Positions 14,997 through 21,453 of a stretch of DNA of 23,623 nucleotides are shown here, piece after piece. The stretch lies in contig JAPHSC010000277.1 in assembly GCA_026193125.1 (NCBI GenBank), forward strand, positions 1-23,623. Direction: 5' to 3'. Positions within the stretch are counted from its first letter, which is position 1; every line of letters starts with the position of its first letter. Under the pieces are notes generated by a model. It saw only the letters and a list, made by a program, of their open reading frames with translations, made no database searches and was not told the DNA's origin. The position numbers and the translations under genes are program-made. Origin of the DNA: Gammaproteobacteria bacterium (GTDB taxonomy: Bacteria; Pseudomonadota; Gammaproteobacteria; Steroidobacterales; BM003).

Positions 14997-15470
14997 TCAG
15001 GACTCCTGTCCGCTGCCCGCAAAACCCTGTTGCCGCCAGGCTTCATACAGCACGATAGCCGCGGCATTAGACAAATTGAGACTGCGGTTGTCGGGCATCA
15101 GGGGAATACGCAAGCACCGTTCAGGCGGCAGTGAATCGAGAATTGCCTGGGGCAGACCGCGGGTTTCCGGACCGAGCAAGAAGGCATCGCCGGGAAGAAA
15201 TTTTGCATGCGTGTATACGTGCCCACCCCGAGTGGACAGGGCAAACAGGCGCGGATGTTCCAGGCTGCGTAAACAGCTATCAAGATCTGCGTGTTCAATC
15301 ACGTGGGCCATTTGGTGATAATCCAGACCCGCACGTTTGACCCGCGACTCGCTCAGCTCAAAACCCAGGGGATGGACCAGGTGCAGGGTCGCGCCGGAAT
15401 TGGCGCAAAGGCGTATCATATTGCCGGTGTTCGGAGGGATTTCCGGCTGGTATGCAATCAGGTGGAACAT
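14997..15470 (-). CDS. trmL: tRNA (cytidine/uridine-34 2'-O)-methyltransferase TrmL
   Basis: A 157-residue SPOUT enzyme, the same length as E. coli TrmL. It carries PEIPPNTGNMIRLCAN near the start, LFALSTRGG, LLGPETRGLP and the knot motif IPLMPDNRSLNLSNAAA. It adds a 2'-O-methyl group to the wobble nucleotide of tRNA-Leu isoacceptors using SAM. The ATG at 15470 has no clear Shine-Dalgarno sequence. It is divergent from the dihydroorotate dehydrogenase gene with only 51 nt between start codons, and convergent with SulP with zero spacing. In E. coli, trmL also lies near secB-gpsA. Confidence 0.96.
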   Translation of the reverse strand: MFHLIAYQPEIPPNTGNMIRLCANSGATLHLVHPLGFELSESRVKRAGLDYHQMAHVIEHADLDSCLRSLEHPRLFALSTRGGHVYTHAKFLPGDAFLLGPETRGLPQAILDSLPPERCLRIPLMPDNRSLNLSNAAAIVLYEAWRQQGFAGSGQES

Positions 15471-15521
15471 ACTTGAAGACAGCGCCGGCGGGCGCCCGGT
15501 TAATTGAAGAGAACAAATATT

Positions 15522-16505
15522 ATGGCGACAGCGGCAGAAAAATGTCCGGAAAATATTGCCACAACCTTTTGTGGGCTATCACTGGCTTCACCCATTGTAC
15601 TGCTTTCCGGCTGTGTGGGCTTCGGCGAGGAATACACTCGGGTAGAGGGCTTCTCTAATCGTCATGTGGGTGCAATCGTGCTCAAGGGCACCACCCTGGA
15701 ACCACGGCAGGGAAACTCGCCCCACCGGGTCTACGAGACGCCCATGGGCATGCTCAATGCCATTGGGCTACAGAATCCCGGCGCTCACAAGGTCGTGAAC
15801 CAGATATTGCCCACCCTGGATTTTGCCGAGACACGCTTTATCGCCAACGTCTGTGGTTCGGTGATCGAGGACTATGTCGAGGTAACACGACTGTTCGACG
15901 ATTCACCCATAGACGCTATCGAGATCAATATTTCCTGCCCCAACGTGAAAGAAGGCGGCGTGGCATTTGGCAACGTTCCCGACATGGCGGCGCGCGTGGT
16001 GGCAGCATGCCGCAAAGTTACCAGCAAGCCATTGATCACCAAACTCTCTCCCAATCAAACCGACATCAAGGAAGGCGCTCGTCGCTGTATTGAAGCCGGT
16101 ACAGACGCCCTGTCGGTCATCAACACCATGATGGGTATGGCCATAAACTCTGAAACTCGCAGACCTGTGCTGGGCAATGTGCAGGGTGGCCTTTCCGGGC
16201 CGGCAATCAAGCCCATCGCCTTACTCAAGGTACACCAGGTTCGCGAGGTCGCCGCCCCCCATGGCATCCCCATCATCGGTCAGGGTGGAATCATGAATGC
16301 GCGCGACGCGCTGGAATTTATTATTGCGGGCGCCGACACGGTAGGCGTGGGCACGGCGCTTTTTTACGATCCGTTGTTGTGCAGCAAGATCAACACCGGA
16401 ATCAGTGACTATCTTGTGCGGCACAATATCGCCAGGGTATCGGATCTTGTAGGAACACTGGATCTGGGCGGCGACTCGGCGCTGGAAGCGTGTTACAGCT
16501 GCTAG
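15522..16505 (+). CDS. Dihydroorotate dehydrogenase, class 1B-like catalytic subunit
   Basis: A 327-residue TIM-barrel flavoprotein. FMN and orotate residues are visible: VLKGTT (K55), MLNAIGLQNPG (N79), the catalytic loop NISCPNVKEGG with C139 as base, NTMMGMAIN, GGLSGPAIKP, IIGQGGI and ADTVGVGTAL. A Cys base marks class 1; class 2 enzymes, the usual gammaproteobacterial PyrD, use Ser and a membrane-binding N-terminus, absent here. The NISCPNVK and MMGMAIN words fit class 1B, which normally pairs with the iron-sulfur subunit PyrK. No pyrK is in the window, so the electron acceptor is unknown. It is slightly long and ends in a Cys-containing CYSC tail. The ATG at 15522 is preferred over a TTG at 15504. 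A PreA-like dihydropyrimidine role is less likely. Confidence 0.88.
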   Translation: MATAAEKCPENIATTFCGLSLASPIVLLSGCVGFGEEYTRVEGFSNRHVGAIVLKGTTLEPRQGNSPHRVYETPMGMLNAIGLQNPGAHKVVNQILPTLDFAETRFIANVCGSVIEDYVEVTRLFDDSPIDAIEINISCPNVKEGGVAFGNVPDMAARVVAACRKVTSKPLITKLSPNQTDIKEGARRCIEAGTDALSVINTMMGMAINSETRRPVLGNVQGGLSGPAIKPIALLKVHQVREVAAPHGIPIIGQGGIMNARDALEFIIAGADTVGVGTALFYDPLLCSKINTGISDYLVRHNIARVSDLVGTLDLGGDSALEACYSC

Positions 16506-16519
16506 GGAGTCTCTGGTTT

Positions 16520-16603
16520 AGTCTGGACGAAGCAGACTGCTGGCGAAAAAATTAGGGTTAAAGGCGCCAATCGCACGTGAGTGGTTCTATTGCGAAGATT
16601 GGC
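16520..16603. other. Two weak stem-loops between convergent genes
   Basis: The 132-nt gap between the dihydroorotate dehydrogenase gene and the ntrC end holds two hairpins. The first is AGTCTG (16520-16525) with CAGACT (16533-16538) and a 7-nt loop. The second is GCCAATC (16566-16572) with GATTGGC (16597-16603), extended by GCA/TGC past a 3-nt bulge. Neither has a T tract directly after it; for ntrC a T6 run follows the second stem only after about 14 nt. They may act as weak terminators for the convergent transcripts. Confidence 0.35.
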
Positions 16604-16637
16604 AACATTGTTTCAGTCGCAAGCTACAAGTTCATGA

Positions 16638-18065
16638 CTAACTCGGAGACTTCCCGTCTCCGTCCAGGCCCAGTTCGCGAATTTTCCTGCTCAGGGTGTT
16701 TCGACCCCAGCCGAGCATGCGTGCCGCTTCCTGGCGTTTACCGTCGGCCGCAGCCAGCGCCGCCCGAATGAGTGCAGTCTCAAAGGCCGGCGAAGCGCGT
16801 TGCAGTAATCCACTTTCACCGCGTGCCAGGACCTCGCTGGCCCACTGCGCCAGGCCGACGGTCCAGTCGGGGCCACCAGCAGGACCGTCACCACCGAGTT
16901 CAGGCGGCAAGTCCTGGACACGAATGTCCCGTCCCGGTGCGCTCACGATCAGGCGGCGGCAGATGTTGACCAGCTGGCGCACGTTGCCCGGCCAGTCAGC
17001 TGCCACCAGTCGGTTCATTACCTCGGGAGTGAACGTCTTGGCCGGCACTTCCAGCTCCTCGGCAAGCTGCGACAAATAGTGCTCTGCCAAAGCAGGTATA
17101 TCTTCGCGGCGTTGGCGCAGAGGAGGTATCTCTATGCGAATGACGTTCAGACGGTGATACAGGTCATCGCGAAATTCGCCCCTGGCCACTTTCGCTGCGA
17201 GGTCCTGATTGGTCGCTGCCAATACGCGCGTATCCACCCGTATAGGTGACTGCCCGCCAACCCTGAAAAACTCGCCCTCCGCCAGCACCCTCAGCAGCCG
17301 TGTCTGCAGGGCCGGCACCATGTCCCCTATTTCGTCCAGGAACAGGGTGCCTCCGCTGGCCTGCTCAAATCGTCCCTTGCGCTGACGGTCAGCTCCGGTG
17401 AACGCTCCGCGCTCATGCCCGAACAGCTCCGACTCCAGCAGTTCGGCCGGAATAGCCGAGATGTTCAGCCCTACAAATGTTTCCGCTGCGCGAGGGCTGT
17501 GCTCGTGCAGCGCCCGAGCTACCAATTCCTTGCCGGTGCCCGATTCTCCGGTTATCAGGACGGTCATGCTGGAACTGGACAAGCGACCTATGGCCCGAAA
17601 CACGCCTTGCATTGCCGGGGCCTGGCCAATAATTGAGGACAAGGTCCGGGGCTGGCTTGCCGGTGGTGTCGAGGCCTCGGATTGGGCCAGCGCGCGCTTG
17701 ACCAGCTCAACTGCCTGGTCTACGTCAAATGGCTTGGGCAAGTATTCAAATGCGCCGCCCTGATAGGCATTCACGGCGCTATCCAGGTCCGATCGGGCCG
17801 TAATCACGATGACCGGTACCTGGGGCAGACGCTGCCGCACTGCCGCCAACAGAGCCAGCCCATCCGCGCCAGGCATGCAAATATCCGTCAGCAAAACGCC
17901 CGGATGCTGGCCCGCGTCCATTGCGGCGAGTACCGCTTCGGCGTCCTCGTAGGACTGACAGGGAATGCCGGCCTTTTGCAGGGCCTTTTGCAAGACCCAG
18001 CGTATAGCAGCATCATCGTCGGCAACCCATACCTGGGGCCCGGAATCATTCATCAAGCTTGTCAT
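16638..18065 (-). CDS. ntrC: Nitrogen regulation response regulator NtrC
   Basis: A 475-residue sigma-54 activator. The receiver domain (about residues 11-125) has phosphoacceptor D61 in TDICMPG. The AAA+ domain (about 145-370) has Walker A GESGTGKE (173-180), GAFTGA (220-225, contacts sigma-54) and Walker B LFLDEIGD (241-248). A C-terminal Fis-type helix-turn-helix (about 443-467) contains RQEAARMLGWGRNTLSRKI. When NtrB phosphorylates it under nitrogen limitation, it drives glnA and other nitrogen genes. The start at 18065 overlaps ntrB by 20 nt; a second ATG at 18053 would overlap by 8 nt and also fits the family. Its likely target boxes are at 21327-21375 upstream of glnA. Confidence 0.97.
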   Translation of the reverse strand: MTSLMNDSGPQVWVADDDAAIRWVLQKALQKAGIPCQSYEDAEAVLAAMDAGQHPGVLLTDICMPGADGLALLAAVRQRLPQVPVIVITARSDLDSAVNAYQGGAFEYLPKPFDVDQAVELVKRALAQSEASTPPASQPRTLSSIIGQAPAMQGVFRAIGRLSSSSMTVLITGESGTGKELVARALHEHSPRAAETFVGLNISAIPAELLESELFGHERGAFTGADRQRKGRFEQASGGTLFLDEIGDMVPALQTRLLRVLAEGEFFRVGGQSPIRVDTRVLAATNQDLAAKVARGEFRDDLYHRLNVIRIEIPPLRQRREDIPALAEHYLSQLAEELEVPAKTFTPEVMNRLVAADWPGNVRQLVNICRRLIVSAPGRDIRVQDLPPELGGDGPAGGPDWTVGLAQWASEVLARGESGLLQRASPAFETALIRAALAAADGKRQEAARMLGWGRNTLSRKIRELGLDGDGKSPS

Positions 18066-19140
18066 CGTCCGCTACGGTTGACATGGGCAGGAGCACCTGG
18101 AAGACAGTGTGCCCGGGTCGACTGGAGAATTCTATTAGACCGGCATGCCGGTTTACCAGATCCTGGGAAATTGCGAGACCCAGTCCAGTGCCATCACGGC
18201 GAGAAGTCACCAGGGGGTAAAAAAGCGTATCCAGCACCGCAGAATCTACCCCGGGACCGTTGTCCTGAACTTCGATCACGGCAGCCTGGCGATAACGTTG
18301 ATTGGCGATTGTTACATTGCTGTGGACACGCGTACGCAGCACCAGCTCTCCTTGCTCACCCATGGCCTGGAGCGCATTGCGTGCGAGGTTAAGAAACACC
18401 TGCGTCATCAGAGCGCGGTCCAGGCTCAATGAGGGCAGCGAAAGATCGAAATCACGCAGACTATGCACACCCGGCGGTGCCTCGGAAGCCACAAGCTGCA
18501 GCACATGGTCGAGTAATTCATGCACATTGCATGGCTGAAAGTCCGGTGGGCCGGTGGGGCCGAGCATCCGGTCGATCAGTTTTGCCAGGCGATCCACCTC
18601 GCGCACCATGACCTCGGTGTATTCCACCAGGTTGGACGCAGACAATTCAGACTGCAGCAACTGGGCGGCCCCCTTCAAACCGGCCAGGGGATTCTTTATT
18701 TCATGCGACAACTGCCGAATGATCTTGCGCGACGCCCCGTGTTGAAGAATCAACTCCGTTTCACGGTTGATGCGTCGCAAACGTGTGGTGTCCTGAAATT
18801 CCAGCAACACGCCGATTTCGTCGGGGCAGGGCTCGTATATTGAAGCCGAGCAATCCACCGCCAGCGGGAAGGCCTGTGCTTCCCTGGGTACCAGCTCCAG
18901 GTCACGACCGGTCAAACTGGTATGTCGATCCAAAACGCGTCGGGCAATGGCTTCAAGCTCGTCACTCTTCAGAACCAGTCGGGACAGGCTATGCCCACAG
19001 GCCTGGCGCGCACTGAGGGCGAACAACTCTTCGGCGGCCGAATTCATGTAGCGCACACGCAGGCTGTCGTCCAGCGTCAGTACCGCTGTCGCCAGGTGGT
19101 TGAGTATTTGCTGGAAAGAGTTGGGCGTTACGTCCGTCAC
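18046..19140 (-). CDS. ntrB: Nitrogen regulation sensor kinase NtrB
   Basis: A 364-residue cytoplasmic histidine kinase without membrane helices. A PAS domain covers about residues 8-120. The phosphoacceptor H146 lies in LSHEIKNPLAG. The HATPase domain has an N box with N255 (NLARNALQAM), G1 DNGPGV (293-298) and G2 GTGLGL (317-322). It phosphorylates NtrC when nitrogen is low and is switched to phosphatase by PII protein. The start is GTG at 19140, overlapping the stop of the DUF4124 gene as GTGA; there is no independent Shine-Dalgarno, so translation probably depends on the upstream gene. The acidic tail (DDDKLDE) overlaps ntrC. Confidence 0.97.
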   Translation of the reverse strand: MTDVTPNSFQQILNHLATAVLTLDDSLRVRYMNSAAEELFALSARQACGHSLSRLVLKSDELEAIARRVLDRHTSLTGRDLELVPREAQAFPLAVDCSASIYEPCPDEIGVLLEFQDTTRLRRINRETELILQHGASRKIIRQLSHEIKNPLAGLKGAAQLLQSELSASNLVEYTEVMVREVDRLAKLIDRMLGPTGPPDFQPCNVHELLDHVLQLVASEAPPGVHSLRDFDLSLPSLSLDRALMTQVFLNLARNALQAMGEQGELVLRTRVHSNVTIANQRYRQAAVIEVQDNGPGVDSAVLDTLFYPLVTSRRDGTGLGLAISQDLVNRHAGLIEFSSRPGHTVFQVLLPMSTVADDDKLDE

Positions 19141-19673
19141 GGGGACCGTGGTTGGGGCCTGGGCGCATTGGCAATATTCTGGCGAACATGGAAAGTACGC
19201 GCCGAAGACTGCTGTATGGTACTGCCGTTTTCATCCACCACCGTAAGCTGGGCGCTGTGGGTGCCGCGAAAAACCCCTTCAACCTGAAAGCTCCGGTTAC
19301 GCACCGGCTTGTCCGTCACATTCTTCCCGTCAATGGTCAGACGCAAAAAATGATTCGGTCGCAGAGCCGGAACGGTGACCACCTGCAGACTCAGGGGTTC
19401 CTCGGTGCCGAACAACACCTCTTCTTCATACGGCGAAACGATTTCCACGCTGTCGTATTGAAACGCCTCGGCGTCCCCGGCAGATCTTGTCGATCGGGTC
19501 TGTGGCACGGGCACAGGAGTGTAGCCCTGGGCCCCGGTCAGCTCAATTTGCTCGGCGCCTTCGTGGGGCTTGTCGGAGTAATGCACGACACCATCTTCGT
19601 CCACCCAACGATAGGTAGAAGCGAAAGCGGGAAGGGCCAGGGCCAATATCACAAATGTCAGCAGAGTTCGCAT
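19137..19673 (-). CDS. Secreted DUF4124-domain protein
   Basis: A 178-residue protein from the ATG at 19673. A signal peptide (hydrophobic TLLTFVILALALPAFA, likely cut after AFA) is followed by a short DUF4124 segment with YRWVDEDGVVHYSDKP. A linker follows, then a C-terminal half that looks like an all-beta Ig or fibronectin-like module (about residues 75-165). DUF4124 proteins are common next to ntrB in gammaproteobacteria, but their role is not known. Two upstream in-frame ATGs (19685, 19697) exist; GGGAG lies 13 nt before the chosen ATG and too close to the middle one, so the start is not certain. It begins right behind the glnA terminator and overlaps ntrB by GTGA. Confidence 0.85.
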   Translation of the reverse strand: MRTLLTFVILALALPAFASTYRWVDEDGVVHYSDKPHEGAEQIELTGAQGYTPVPVPQTRSTRSAGDAEAFQYDSVEIVSPYEEEVLFGTEEPLSLQVVTVPALRPNHFLRLTIDGKNVTDKPVRNRSFQVEGVFRGTHSAQLTVVDENGSTIQQSSARTFHVRQNIANAPRPQPRSP

Positions 19674-19708
19674 GGGTCGAAGCATACTCCCTGTCATATG
19701 ATTTAGAC

Positions 19709-19741
19709 AAAAAAAACGGCGGAACCGGGGGGTTCCGCCGT
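19709..19741 (-). terminator. Intrinsic terminator of glnA
   Basis: On the minus strand an 11-bp perfect stem, ACGGCGGAACC with GGTTCCGCCGT around a CCCC loop, is followed directly by a run of eight T residues. It starts 24 nt after the glnA stop codon. It separates glnA from the DUF4124-ntrB-ntrC genes, as in enteric bacteria, so high glnA transcription need not carry into ntrBC. Confidence 0.95.
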
Positions 19742-19764
19742 CAATTTCGCGATTCAGTTCACAC

Positions 19765-21174
19765 TTAGAGGCTGTAGTACATCTGGAACTCCACCGGATG
19801 CGTGGTCATACGCATGCGGGTTACCTCCTCCATCTTCAGGTCAATGTAGGTATCAATCAGATCATCGGTAAACACGCCACCCACCTTGAGATACTCCCGA
19901 TCTTCATTCAGGCAGCCCAGCGCCTGCTCCAGGGAGTAGGCCACTTCGGGAATATTCTTGGATTCCTCGGCCGGCAGGTCATACAGGTTCTTGTCCAGCG
20001 GATCACCGGGATGGGTCTTGTTCTGGATCCCGTCCAGACCCGCCAACATGAGCGCCGCGAAAGCAAGATAGGGGTTTGCCATTGAATCAGGGAAACGCAC
20101 TTCTATACGACGGCCCTTAGGGTTGGCAATGTAAGGCACGCGTATGGAGGCTGACCGGTTGCGGGCAGAGTAGGCCAGTTTCACCGGGGCTTCAAAACCG
20201 GGCACCAGGCGCTTGTAACTGTTCGTGCTGGGATTGGTGAACGCGTTCAGCGACTTGGCATGCTTGATCACGCCGCCGATGAAGTACAGAGCCGTTTCCG
20301 AAAGTCCGCCATAGCTGTCACCGCTGAACAGGTTCTTGCCGTCCTTGGCCAGCGATACATGCACGTGCATACCGCTACCATTGTCACCCACCACAGGCTT
20401 GGGCATGAACGTGGCGGTCTTGCCGTAGCCGTGGGCAACGTTATGCACCACGTATTTCAGGATTTGCACCTCGTCGGCCTTGCGCACCAGCGAAGAAAAC
20501 TTCACGCCGATTTCGCATTGACCGGCCGTGGCAACCTCGTGATGGTGTACCTCGGTCACCAGACCCATGTCATGCAGGGCCAGGCACATGGCGGAGCGAA
20601 TGTCGTGCAGGGAGTCCACTGGCGGTACCGGAAAATACCCGCCCTTGACGCCGGGACGATGGCCAAAGTTGCCGTCCTGATAGGTCTTCTTCGAGTTCCA
20701 GCCGGCTTCACTGGAGTCGATTTCATAGAAGCAACCACTCATTTCGACGCCCCAACGTATGTCGTCGAAGACAAAGAATTCATTCTCGGGGCCAAACAGG
20801 GCGGTATCTGCAATGCCCGTGGACTTGAGGTAGGCCTCGGCACGTCGCGCCAGGGAACGCGGATCACGCACATAACCCTGCATGGTTGCGGGTTCGATCA
20901 CATCACACCGCAAGTTTATGGTCGCGTCCTCTACAAACGGATCCAGCACCGCCGAGTCAGCGTCCGGCAACAGGATCATGTCGGACTCCTGGATGCCCTT
21001 CCAGCCGGAGATGGAAGAACCATCGAACATTTTCCCGTCCTCGAACACATCCTCATCCAGCTGGCTGGCAGGCATGGTGAGGTGCTGTTCCTTACCCTTG
21101 GTATCGGTGAACCGTAAGTCCACGAACTGGATCTCTTTGTCTTCAATTAGTTTCAGGACGTCAGCGGCGCTCAT
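19765..21174 (-). CDS. glnA: Glutamine synthetase type I (GSI-beta)
   Basis: A 469-residue enzyme forming glutamine from glutamate, ammonia and ATP; a dodecamer in the cytoplasm. The beta-grasp domain has FVDLRFTDTKGKEQH, the latch word MFDGSSISGW follows, and active-site segments include GPENEFFVFD, GQCEIGV, NGSGMHVHVSL, NPSTNSYKRLVPGFEAP and NPKGRRIEVRFPD. Y398 in NLYDLPAEE is the adenylylation site, so GlnE-type control is expected. The length equals that of E. coli GlnA. The ATG has AAGGAG 8 nt upstream. Two NtrC boxes lie about 150-200 nt upstream of the start and a strong terminator lies downstream, making glnA a separate transcription unit. Confidence 0.98.
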   Translation of the reverse strand: MSAADVLKLIEDKEIQFVDLRFTDTKGKEQHLTMPASQLDEDVFEDGKMFDGSSISGWKGIQESDMILLPDADSAVLDPFVEDATINLRCDVIEPATMQGYVRDPRSLARRAEAYLKSTGIADTALFGPENEFFVFDDIRWGVEMSGCFYEIDSSEAGWNSKKTYQDGNFGHRPGVKGGYFPVPPVDSLHDIRSAMCLALHDMGLVTEVHHHEVATAGQCEIGVKFSSLVRKADEVQILKYVVHNVAHGYGKTATFMPKPVVGDNGSGMHVHVSLAKDGKNLFSGDSYGGLSETALYFIGGVIKHAKSLNAFTNPSTNSYKRLVPGFEAPVKLAYSARNRSASIRVPYIANPKGRRIEVRFPDSMANPYLAFAALMLAGLDGIQNKTHPGDPLDKNLYDLPAEESKNIPEVAYSLEQALGCLNEDREYLKVGGVFTDDLIDTYIDLKMEEVTRMRMTTHPVEFQMYYSL

Positions 21175-21206
21175 GAGAAGGTCTCCTTGGGGTCAAACAA
21201 CACAGG

Positions 21207-21230
21207 CTCCGCCCTCCAGGAGGGGCGGAG
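21207..21230 (-). other. Leader stem-loop upstream of glnA
   Basis: CTCCGCCC (21207-21214) and GGGCGGAG (21223-21230) form a perfect 8-bp stem with an 8-nt loop, ending about 33 nt before the glnA ATG and about 19 nt before its AAGGAG site. No T tract follows on the minus strand. It would lie at the very 5' end of a transcript starting near 21225-21230, or within a longer leader from the upstream TATAAT. A role in mRNA stability is only a guess. Confidence 0.45.
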
Positions 21231-21235
21231 TCAAT

Positions 21236-21251
21236 TGCATTAGAATGTGCA
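21236..21251 (-). promoter_or_regulatory. Imperfect sigma-54 promoter candidate for glnA
   Basis: On the minus strand the segment TGCACATTCTAATGCA has TG at the -24 end and TGCA at the -12 end, with the G of TG 12 bases before the G of the -12 GC, as sigma-54 requires. The second G of the -24 GG is missing and CAC is shifted by one base. It is the best candidate in this gap. It places the start site near 21225, so the two NtrC boxes would centre at about -110 and -142. Confidence 0.35.
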
Positions 21252-21289
21252 CGAACCATGCCAGTTCAACGGCGGGCGAATAATTGCCG

Positions 21290-21295
21290 ATTATA
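21290..21295 (-). promoter_or_regulatory. Sigma-70 -10 box, likely upstream glnA promoter
   Basis: A perfect TATAAT on the minus strand, in the context CGCTATAATCGGC, 115 nt upstream of the glnA ATG. The -35 position (minus strand GCTCCG near 21313-21318) is poor, so an activator may be needed. It lies between the NtrC boxes and the sigma-54 candidate, resembling the two-promoter layout of E. coli glnA. Confidence 0.5.
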
Positions 21296-21326
21296 GCGGT
21301 TTTCAAGCGCCACGGAGCATTCGGGC

Positions 21327-21343
21327 TGCACCAGCTTGGTGCG
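21327..21343. promoter_or_regulatory. NtrC-binding site 1 (glnA enhancer)
   Basis: TGCACCA GCT TGGTGCG is a near-perfect 17-bp NtrC box (consensus TGCACCA N3 TGGTGCA), with one mismatch in the outermost base. Its centre at 21335 is about 161 nt from the glnA start codon and 32 bp from site 2. Confidence 0.8.
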
Positions 21344-21358
21344 CTGGACATGTGCCGC

Positions 21359-21375
21359 TGCACCAATTTTGGGCA
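21359..21375. promoter_or_regulatory. NtrC-binding site 2 (glnA enhancer)
   Basis: TGCACCA ATT TTGGGCA has a perfect left half and a right half with two mismatches. Its centre at 21367 is 32 bp, three helical turns, from site 1. That is the same spacing as the paired NtrC sites at E. coli glnA, where cooperative binding forms the enhancer. Confidence 0.7.
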
Positions 21376-21417
21376 TTCCGCTCCGCGCATCCCTGTACTG
21401 GCTTCACCTGGCACAAG

Positions 21418-21423
21418 TATACT
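21418..21423 (+). promoter_or_regulatory. -10 box candidate for glyQ
   Basis: TATACT lies 30 nt before the glyQ start. A weak -35 (TGTACT, 21394-21399) sits 18 bp upstream. The start site would be near 21430, giving a leader of about 24 nt without a clear Shine-Dalgarno sequence. Confidence 0.4.
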
Positions 21424-21453
21424 TGCGCGTTTGCACCATAGCGGTACTGATTT

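Noticed and set aside
13289..16515. A 14-bp inverted repeat, at 13289-13302 and 16502-16515, each next to a stop codon.
   Set aside because: A 14-bp match between two places in 23.6 kb on both strands is expected about once by chance. No further copies were seen and the sites share no other context.
20260..21117. A 285-codon plus-strand open frame inside glnA.
   Set aside because: It is antisense to a fully conserved glnA, has no recognisable motif, and is explained by the codon bias of the real gene.
21409..21426. TGGCAC followed by TTGC on the plus strand upstream of glyQ, resembling a sigma-54 promoter.
   Set aside because: GG and GC are separated by 13 bases where sigma-54 needs 10.
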